From Comamonas sp. BIGb0124 (GTDB lineage Bacteria > Pseudomonadota > Gammaproteobacteria > Burkholderiales > Burkholderiaceae_C): a stretch of 64,000 nucleotides of DNA. Location of the stretch: NCBI RefSeq assembly GCF_003752175.1, contig NZ_RJVF01000008.1:620001-684000 (forward strand), read 5' to 3'. The notes under the pieces are model-generated. The model had not been told where the DNA came from. It saw only the letters and a program-made list of their open reading frames with translations, and did no database searches. Each line of letters begins with the position of its first letter. Positions within the stretch are counted from its first letter, which is position 1. The translations under genes were made by a program, and so were the position numbers. Shown here in pieces: positions 57,533 through 64,000 of the stretch.

Positions 57533-58408
57533 ATGACTGCAGAACTCTCTCCCAAACAAAAACTGCGCGCGCTGGCGGCGGCGCGCCGCGGCGTGCTGCT
57601 GCCGGGTGCATTCAATGCGCTGTCGGCCCGTGTCATCGCCGACCTGGGTTTCGAGGCCATCTATGTGACGGGCGCGGGTGTGACGAACATGTCGTTCGGC
57701 CTGCCCGACCAGGCGTTCATGGGTTTGTCCGATATCGCCGAACACACGTCGCGCATCCGCGATGCGGTCGAAGTTCCGCTGCTCGTCGATGCCGACACGG
57801 GTTTCGGCAACGCGCTCAACACCTACCAGACGGTGCGCACGCTCGAACGGGCCGGCGCCGACTGCATCCAGATCGAGGATCAGGTCAGTCCCAAGCGATG
57901 CGGCCATTTCTCGGGCAAGGAAGTGATCGATGCAGCGGAGATGGTCGACAAGATCAAGGCCGCAGTCGATGCCCGGCGCGATGCCGATTTCCTGGTGATG
58001 GCGCGCACGGACGCCCGCAGCACGCAAAGCTTCGAGGCGACCATCGAGCGGGCACAGCGCTACAGCGAAGCCGGTGCCGACATCCTGTTCGTCGAAGCGC
58101 TGGAGTCTCAGGAAGAAGTGCGTCGCCTGCCGCAATTGGTCGACAAGCCGCAGCTGATGAACCTGGTGATCGGCGGCAAGACACCGATCTTCAATGCGCA
58201 GGAATTGGGTGCGCTGGGTTTCGGTTTTGTGCTGTACGCCAACGCTGCGTTGCAAGGCGCTGTGGCCGGCATGCAGAAAACGCTCACGGTGCTGCGCGAC
58301 GAGAAGGAAGTGCAGGAAGACCCCCAACTGGTGACGCCTTTCAAGGAACGCCAGCGGCTGGTCAACAAGCCGTTCTGGGACGGGCTGGAGAAGAAGTACG
58401 GCTCCTGA
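57533..58408 (+). CDS. prpB: 2-methylisocitrate lyase-type enzyme
   Basis: Splits 2-methylisocitrate to pyruvate and succinate. It has 291 residues in the isocitrate lyase/PEP mutase superfamily. The loop PKRCGHFSGKEVI contains the catalytic Cys123 in the KRCGH signature; the Mg site lies in LLVDADTGFGNALNTYQTV and the EDQ motif. FLVMARTDARSTQSFE is also typical. Some relatives with KRCGH act on dimethylmalate or other substrates, but the position 11 bases after prpD supports methylisocitrate. A terminator follows. Confidence 0.93.
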   Translation: MTAELSPKQKLRALAAARRGVLLPGAFNALSARVIADLGFEAIYVTGAGVTNMSFGLPDQAFMGLSDIAEHTSRIRDAVEVPLLVDADTGFGNALNTYQTVRTLERAGADCIQIEDQVSPKRCGHFSGKEVIDAAEMVDKIKAAVDARRDADFLVMARTDARSTQSFEATIERAQRYSEAGADILFVEALESQEEVRRLPQLVDKPQLMNLVIGGKTPIFNAQELGALGFGFVLYANAALQGAVAGMQKTLTVLRDEKEVQEDPQLVTPFKERQRLVNKPFWDGLEKKYGS

Positions 58409-58431
58409 GCAAGGGGCTCTGGCCGTGCATT

Positions 58432-58460
58432 GAAAACGGGACGTTCGACGTCCCGTTTTC
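58432..58460 (+). terminator. terminator of the prp operon
   Basis: A perfect 13-bp stem with core AACGGGACGT pairs around a TCG loop and starts with GAAAA and ends with TTTTC. It lies 24 bases after prpB and is also symmetric enough to serve the convergent minus-strand gene. Confidence 0.8.
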
Positions 58461-58481
58461 ATTCGTGACCCTGAAACGCGC

Positions 58482-58859
58482 TCAGCGCGGCGGCGTCTTG
58501 TGGGCCGATCCCGGCTTGGGCGGGGCCGGCTGGCGGGCTTGCGAGGCATCGCGCTCGCGCTTGGCCGATTCGGCCACATAACCCTCGTCGGTATCGACCA
58601 AGCCTCGCGACAGATCGGTATGGGCTTGCTTGACCTTGCGGGTGGCCTGCTCGTTCTCGCTGGAGAGCTGATCCGCGGACTGGTCTTTTTCGTGCGGCAG
58701 GCGAAGTTCCTCGTCCGTGCCGCTGGCCGAGCGGTGCCGCGACATGTCGCGTTCCCCGTCCGGTTTTTCGGCTTGATCGTTCGGCGCAGAACGGGTCATG
58801 CCACGGTCGCGCGCGCTGTGCGCCGTGGTCTTCTGGCCTGTCGGTGAGGTGGGTGCCAT
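58482..58859 (-). CDS. hydrophilic, probably disordered small protein
   Basis: A 125-residue protein with almost no hydrophobic residues, rich in Ser, Arg, Asp, Glu, Lys and Pro (for example RSAPNDQAEKPDGERDMSRH and HEKDQSADQLSSENEQATRK). It should be largely disordered, with one possible helix in the middle. The start at 58859 is set by GGAGA seven bases upstream. I do not recognise a family. Composition resembles hydrophilin or stress-related proteins, but that is only a resemblance. It ends 73 bases from prpB, convergent. Confidence 0.6.
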   Translation of the reverse strand: MAPTSPTGQKTTAHSARDRGMTRSAPNDQAEKPDGERDMSRHRSASGTDEELRLPHEKDQSADQLSSENEQATRKVKQAHTDLSRGLVDTDEGYVAESAKRERDASQARQPAPPKPGSAHKTPPR

Positions 58860-59087
58860 CGTGATCTCCTGGACGTTGTTATGCGTGTCCAGTGATGCTC
58901 TCACGGCGGCACGCCGCAGCCTGTAGGAAAGCGGGCCCGATGGGCGTCGCTGCGCTGCGCGGATGGCTCGGCATGCAGCGCCGGCCGGCGCGGAAAGCAG
59001 TGCCGCCGGTGGCCCACCCCGTGTGAGGGAGCGGCCCCCTGAGAGCGCTCGCTGGCCGCCCTCTCGCGGGCGGCCGCTCGACTGGGC

Positions 59088-60404
<1,317 letters not shown>

Positions 60405-60504
60405 TTAACCCGCAGATATGAACAAGCGACAACATCAAATTCCAAAATTGCATATCTCGAGAAAAAATCACAACCCAGCGTCTTCTGAAAATCTGCAATC
60501 CGAT

Positions 60505-60560
60505 GCACCAGAAAGTCTGGAAATGCGTCAACTCAGCGCATCTAGACGTTGATCTGGTGC
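60505..60560. promoter_or_regulatory. inverted repeat, possible activator site upstream of the sigma-54 promoter
   Basis: GCACCAGA (60505-60512) and TCTGGTGC (60553-60560) are exact inverse copies 40 bases apart, 40-95 bases upstream of the sigma-54 element. With flanking bases they read TGCACCA and TGGTGCG, like NtrC half sites, but the spacing is not that of a single NtrC site. Confidence 0.4.
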
Positions 60561-60598
60561 GTTTTCTTGCTGCAGATGCCTTGAAGCCGGCTTTCAAG

Positions 60599-60616
60599 CT
60601 GGCCCGCTCTTTGCGT
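60599..60616 (+). promoter_or_regulatory. sigma-54 (RpoN) type promoter
   Basis: CTGGCCCGCTCTTTGCGT has the essential GG (60601-60602) and GC (60613-60614) separated by exactly ten bases. It matches the TGGCACG-N4-TTGC consensus at all but one of the conserved positions. Transcription would start near 60626, 77 bases before the aldolase start codon. Confidence 0.6.
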
Positions 60617-60625
60617 ACATGTCAA

Positions 60626-60635
60626 CTGTCGACAG
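60626..60635. promoter_or_regulatory. palindrome at the predicted start site
   Basis: CTGTCGACAG is a perfect 10-base palindrome at the predicted +1 of the aldolase operon, preceded by TGTCAA. GntR-family repressors often bind TGTCGACA-like sites in such operons; no GntR gene is in view. Confidence 0.35.
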
Positions 60636-60702
60636 ATTCTTGAATCGCGTATCAGGCGGCCAACGGCCCGACGGTGCGCACCTCCCAGCAAGGACACCCT
60701 TC

Positions 60703-61494
60703 ATGGCATTGACGATCTTGAAGCCCTCGACCGAGACGGCCTCCGACGCGGAACGCAAGGTGCGCGAAGACCTGGCCGCCGCCTATCGGCTGGTGGCGTA
60801 TTTCGGTTTGGACGACAGCATCTACACCCACATCTCGGCGCGGGTTCCCGGCACCGATGACCAGTTCCTCATCAACCCGTTCGGCATGCTGTTCCGGGAC
60901 ATCACGGCCTCGTCGCTGGTCAAGATCGACACCGAGGGGCGCATCGTCGAGCCCACCGAGTACGCGGTGAATCCGGCAGGTTTCACCATCCACAGCGCCG
61001 TGCACATGGCGCGCCACGACGCCAACTGCGTGCTGCATACGCACACGATCGCGGGCGTGGGCGTCTCGTCGCTCGCCTGCGGGCTGGAGCCATGCAACCA
61101 GTGGGCGCTGCAGTTCCACAACCGTGTGGTCTATCACGCGTTCGAGGGCATCGCGCTGAACCATGAAGAACGCGAACGCCTGACCGCCGACCTCGGCCCG
61201 ACGGCCAAGGCGCTGATCCTGCGCAACCATGGATTGCTGACGTGCGGGACCAGCGTGGCCGAGGCTTTCATCCTGATGATGAACCTCGAACGGGCCTGCC
61301 GGGTGCAGATGGCGATCCAGTCGACGGGCCAGCCCGTGTATCCGGTGCCCGAAGACGTGCGAGAGCTGACCGCAAGGCAGTACGAAGGTTGGGAAACGAA
61401 CCGCAAGGCAGGCAGCCGCGATCCGTACGAGCGCGAGTGGAAAGCCTATCTGCAGCGGCTCGAACCGGCTGCCAGCACCTCGTTTCGCGATTGA
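60703..61494 (+). CDS. class II aldolase/adducin family protein
   Basis: A 263-residue zinc-dependent aldolase-fold protein. The metal-binding histidines lie in VLHTHTIAGVGVSSLACGL and ILRNHGLLTCGTSVAEAFIL, and the upstream acid/base region is in FTIHSAVHMARHDANC. Members act on sugar phosphates or on plain hydroxy-acids and the exact substrate cannot be read from sequence. ATG 60703 is supported by AAGGA about nine bases upstream. It is the first gene of an operon with a dipeptide-type ABC importer, suggesting that it processes a transported compound. Confidence 0.88.
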   Translation: MALTILKPSTETASDAERKVREDLAAAYRLVAYFGLDDSIYTHISARVPGTDDQFLINPFGMLFRDITASSLVKIDTEGRIVEPTEYAVNPAGFTIHSAVHMARHDANCVLHTHTIAGVGVSSLACGLEPCNQWALQFHNRVVYHAFEGIALNHEERERLTADLGPTAKALILRNHGLLTCGTSVAEAFILMMNLERACRVQMAIQSTGQPVYPVPEDVRELTARQYEGWETNRKAGSRDPYEREWKAYLQRLEPAASTSFRD

Positions 61495-61670
61495 GCGACG
61501 CGTCGCCGGATCGGCCCGACGCAGCGGCCGAAGCCGACCAGCCCCCGTTCCGCCGCGCCACCGGTGCCCTGCCCCGTACCCAGCCATTCGGCCGGACCGG
61601 CTGCACGCCGCCTCGTTTTCGACCTCTTCCATTTTCATTCCTACCGAGACCCCGCAAGGAGCCCTACGCC

Positions 61671-63236
61671 ATGAAACGCCGCCAGATGATTCAGATGGGA
61701 GCCGCAGGCCTTGGCCTGTCGATCGCCGGAGTGCCGCTGCACGTGCTTGCCCAAGGCAAGGCGGGCGGCACGCTCAATGCCATCGTGCAACCGGAGCCCC
61801 CCGGGCTGATGCTCGGCATCGTGCAGAACGGACCGACGCAGCTGATCGCCGGCAACATCTACGAGGGTTTGCTGCGCTACGACGAGAAGCTCGATCCCCA
61901 CCCGCTGCTGGCCACCTCCTGGACCATGAGCACCGACGGCCTGACCTATGTGTTCAAGCTCAAGCCGAACGTGAAATGGCATGACGGCAAGCCGTTCACC
62001 GCAGACGACGTGGTGTTTTCTGCCGACGTCTTTCTGCGCAAGACACACGCCCGTTTCCGGGGCAACCTGGCGGCGGTCGAGTCGATCAAGGCGCTGGACC
62101 CGCTGACCGTGGAGTTCAAGCTGAAGTATCCCTTCGGCCCCTTCCTGGGCATTTTCGAGACCGGCACCATGCCGATGGTGCCCAAACACATCTACGAAGG
62201 TACGGATTTCCTGAACAACCCGGCGAATGCCACGCCCATCGGCACGGGACCGTTCAAGTTCAAGGAATGGGTCAAGGGTTCGTACATCCAGATCGTTGCC
62301 AACGAGGGTTACCACATCGCCGGCGTGCCCTCGGTGGCCAGTGTCTATTTCCACGTCATTCCGGATGCGGCCTCGCGGGCTGCGGCCTTCGAGTCGGGCA
62401 AGGTCGACATCGTGCCGGGTGGATCGGTCGAGTTCTTCGACGTGGCGCGGCTCTCCAAGTTGCCGGGCGCAGCGGTGACGACCAAGGGCTGGGAGTTCTT
62501 TGCGCCGCATTCGTGGCTGTGGCTCAACAACCGCAAGAAGCCCATGGACAACGTCAAGTTCCGGCAGGCGGTGATGTTCGCGATCGACCGCGAGGCCATG
62601 GCCAAGATTGCCTGGCAGGGCTACGCCAAGCCCGCGACCGGCCCGTTCAACAGCAACATCAAGTACTACAGCGACGATGTGGCCAAGTACCCGCGCGACC
62701 TGGCCAAGGCCAAGAAACTGCTCGAGGAGGCCGGTTACCAGGGCGAGACGCTGCGCCTGCTGCCGCTGCCCTACGGCGAGAGCTGGCAACGGCAGGCCGA
62801 AATCGTGCGCCAGAACCTCATTCAGGCCGGGATCAAGGTCGAACTCACGGCCACCGACGTGGCGGGCTGGAACCAGCGTCTCAACGAGTGGGACTACGAC
62901 ATGGCCTTCACCTATGTCTACCAGTACGGCGACCCGGCGCTGGGCGTGGCACGCAACTACACCACGGCCAACATCGCCAAGGGCTCGCCCTTCAACAACG
63001 TCGAGGGCTACAGCAACCCGAAGGTCGACGAACTGTTCGAGGCGGGTGCGCGCGAAATCGATCCGGCCAAACGCAAGGCCCTTTACGACGAGGTGCAGAA
63101 ACTGCTGCTGCAGGAGGTGCCCGTTGCCTGGCTGCACGAGATCAATTTCCCCACGCTCTACCGCACCAAGGTGAGCAACCTGATCAGTTCGGGCATCGGT
63201 CTCAACGACAGCCTGGGCTACGCCAAGCTCGCCTGA
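61671..63236 (+). CDS. ABC transporter substrate-binding protein, peptide/nickel family
   Basis: A 521-residue family 5 solute-binding protein. The N terminus MKRRQMIQMGAAGLGLSIAG has a twin arginine and a hydrophobic core, so Tat export is possible, with cleavage near VLAQG. Family features are YEGLLRYDEKLDPHPLLATS, VKWHDGKPFTADDVVFSADV, IGTGPFKFKEWVKGSYIQIV and VKFRQAVMFAIDREAMAKIA. Ligands of such proteins range from peptides to opines and glutathione. It lies 176 bases after the aldolase gene and 43 before the permease gene. Confidence 0.93.
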   Translation: MKRRQMIQMGAAGLGLSIAGVPLHVLAQGKAGGTLNAIVQPEPPGLMLGIVQNGPTQLIAGNIYEGLLRYDEKLDPHPLLATSWTMSTDGLTYVFKLKPNVKWHDGKPFTADDVVFSADVFLRKTHARFRGNLAAVESIKALDPLTVEFKLKYPFGPFLGIFETGTMPMVPKHIYEGTDFLNNPANATPIGTGPFKFKEWVKGSYIQIVANEGYHIAGVPSVASVYFHVIPDAASRAAAFESGKVDIVPGGSVEFFDVARLSKLPGAAVTTKGWEFFAPHSWLWLNNRKKPMDNVKFRQAVMFAIDREAMAKIAWQGYAKPATGPFNSNIKYYSDDVAKYPRDLAKAKKLLEEAGYQGETLRLLPLPYGESWQRQAEIVRQNLIQAGIKVELTATDVAGWNQRLNEWDYDMAFTYVYQYGDPALGVARNYTTANIAKGSPFNNVEGYSNPKVDELFEAGAREIDPAKRKALYDEVQKLLLQEVPVAWLHEINFPTLYRTKVSNLISSGIGLNDSLGYAKLA

Positions 63237-63279
63237 GGCGCGGGCCGGCCGGTTTTCCCTCCTCACACAGGAACACGCC

Positions 63280-64000
63280 ATGAAGCGTCTTCAGTTCATG
63301 TTCACGCGCATCGCCCAGGGCCTGATCGCGATCCTCGTGATCGCCTCGGTCAACTTCATGCTGGTGCGTGCGGCCCCGGGCGATCCGGTCGCCGTGATGG
63401 CGGGCGAAGCCGGCGCGTCGGATCCGCAGTTCGTGGCCCAGCTCAAGGAACAGTTCGGGCTGGACAAGCCCCTGACGACCCAGCTCGCCAGCTACCTGGG
63501 GCATGTGGTGCGGCTGGATCTGGGGTACTCGTACCGTCAGCAGCAGCCGGTGCTGGACCTGATTCTGGAGCGCCTGCCGGCCACGCTGCTGCTGACGGGC
63601 AGCGCGTTCGTGCTGTCGCTGATCCTGGGCGTGGCACTGGGGGCCTGGGCCAGCCGCAAGGCGGGGACCTGGGTCGACAGTGCGATCACCGTGGTGGCGC
63701 TGGTCTTCTACGCCACGCCGCTGTACTGGCTGGCCATGATGGCGGTGCTGTTCTTCACGGTGAAGCTGGACTGGCTGCCGGGCTTCGGCTACTTCACCGT
63801 GGGGGAGAACCTGCAGGGACTGGCATTGGCCTGGGACATCCTCAAGCACCTGGTGCTGCCCTCGCTGACGCTGGCGCTGTTCTACATGGCCGTCTATGCA
63901 CGCATGACACGGGCCTCCATGCTGGAGGTGGCACAGATGGATTTCGTCAAGACCGCACGGGCCAAGGGCGTGCGGCCGGGCCGCATCCACCGCGCCCACA
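63280..64000 (+). CDS. ABC transporter permease, DppB-type (partial, runs off the window)
   Basis: The frame opens with ATG 63280 and is open to the last base, giving about 240 residues of a protein usually about 310-330 long. The N terminus MKRLQFMFTRIAQGLIAILV and the conserved MLVRAAPGDPVAVMAGEAG segment are those of DppB/OppB permeases. TM helices follow (LLLTGSAFVLSLILGVALGA, ITVVALVFYATPLYWLAMMA), and the EAA loop begins at the end (QMDFVKTARAKGVRPGRIHR). It should be followed by a DppC-type permease and ATPase genes outside the window. Confidence 0.95.
   Translation, partial: MKRLQFMFTRIAQGLIAILVIASVNFMLVRAAPGDPVAVMAGEAGASDPQFVAQLKEQFGLDKPLTTQLASYLGHVVRLDLGYSYRQQQPVLDLILERLPATLLLTGSAFVLSLILGVALGAWASRKAGTWVDSAITVVALVFYATPLYWLAMMAVLFFTVKLDWLPGFGYFTVGENLQGLALAWDILKHLVLPSLTLALFYMAVYARMTRASMLEVAQMDFVKTARAKGVRPGRIHRAH

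Noticed and set aside
59041-59087. Intrinsic terminator after ansB
   Set aside because: A strong GGCCGCCC/GGGCGGCC hairpin is present, but no T-tract follows on the minus strand.
60504-60561. A classical NtrC binding site
   Set aside because: Only the half-site letters fit (TGCACCA, TGGTGCG). The arms are 40 bases apart, far wider than one NtrC dimer site, so I record only an inverted repeat.

Overview
The window is chromosomal DNA from a GC-rich betaproteobacterium. The gene set points to the Burkholderiales, probably Alcaligenaceae (Bordetella, Achromobacter or Castellaniella-like): nadE next to glnB, a suhB/trmJ-cysE divergon, a pmbA/yjgA-mog divergon, and an ilvBHC operon. The family assignment is inference from gene content and synteny; no rRNA is present to confirm it. 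I see no tRNA, rRNA, insertion sequence, prophage or CRISPR array. Genes are dense, and nearly every long antisense reading frame is a codon-bias shadow of a real gene.

Layout, left half. 1-5 kb: end of a membrane protein, a LysR regulator, and clpS-clpA facing a cold-shock protein. 5-9 kb: a sodium/proton antiporter, the zinc-independent ribosomal protein L36 paralogue behind a possible Zur/Fur box, and a class C beta-lactamase. 9-13 kb: ilvB-ilvH-ilvC. 13-17.5 kb: dgkA, a LOG-family protein, nadE-glnB, and an acyltransferase whose start codon overlaps that of nadE. 17.5-22 kb: a proVWX glycine betaine importer with a strong promoter and a leader of about 320 nt. 22-29 kb: an orphan HigA-like antitoxin, a ProQ/FinO RNA chaperone, a ModA-like protein, TfoX, and the two unrelated fumarases fumC and fumA back to back. 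29-34 kb: murI, an MFS transporter, pmbA/yjgA-mog.

Layout, right half. 34-38.5 kb: a tandem pair of BLUF blue-light receptors, cysE, trmJ and suhB. 39-43 kb: an MscS channel, a LysR gene, a DUF2798 protein, and an Ada protein lacking all four zinc cysteines. 43-50 kb: a low-GC lipoprotein, LysE exporters, a LysR/RidA divergon, metY, gshA, an esterase and a ferredoxin. 50.9-52.5 kb: a promoter-to-terminator RNA of about 165 nt directly ahead of two tandem single-GAF paralogues. 52.5-58.5 kb: a methylcitrate-cycle locus (ScfR-type regulator, prpC, a lipoprotein gene, prpD, prpB). 58.5-64 kb: a disordered small protein, a lipoprotein asparaginase, and an aldolase-peptide ABC transporter operon behind a sigma-54 type promoter, running off the end.

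Most genes are ordinary housekeeping. The parts that merit a second look are the RNA ahead of the GAF pair, the degenerate Ada, the BLUF pair, the sigma-54 promoter at 60.6 kb, the repeated operator in the prp divergon, and the long proV leader.
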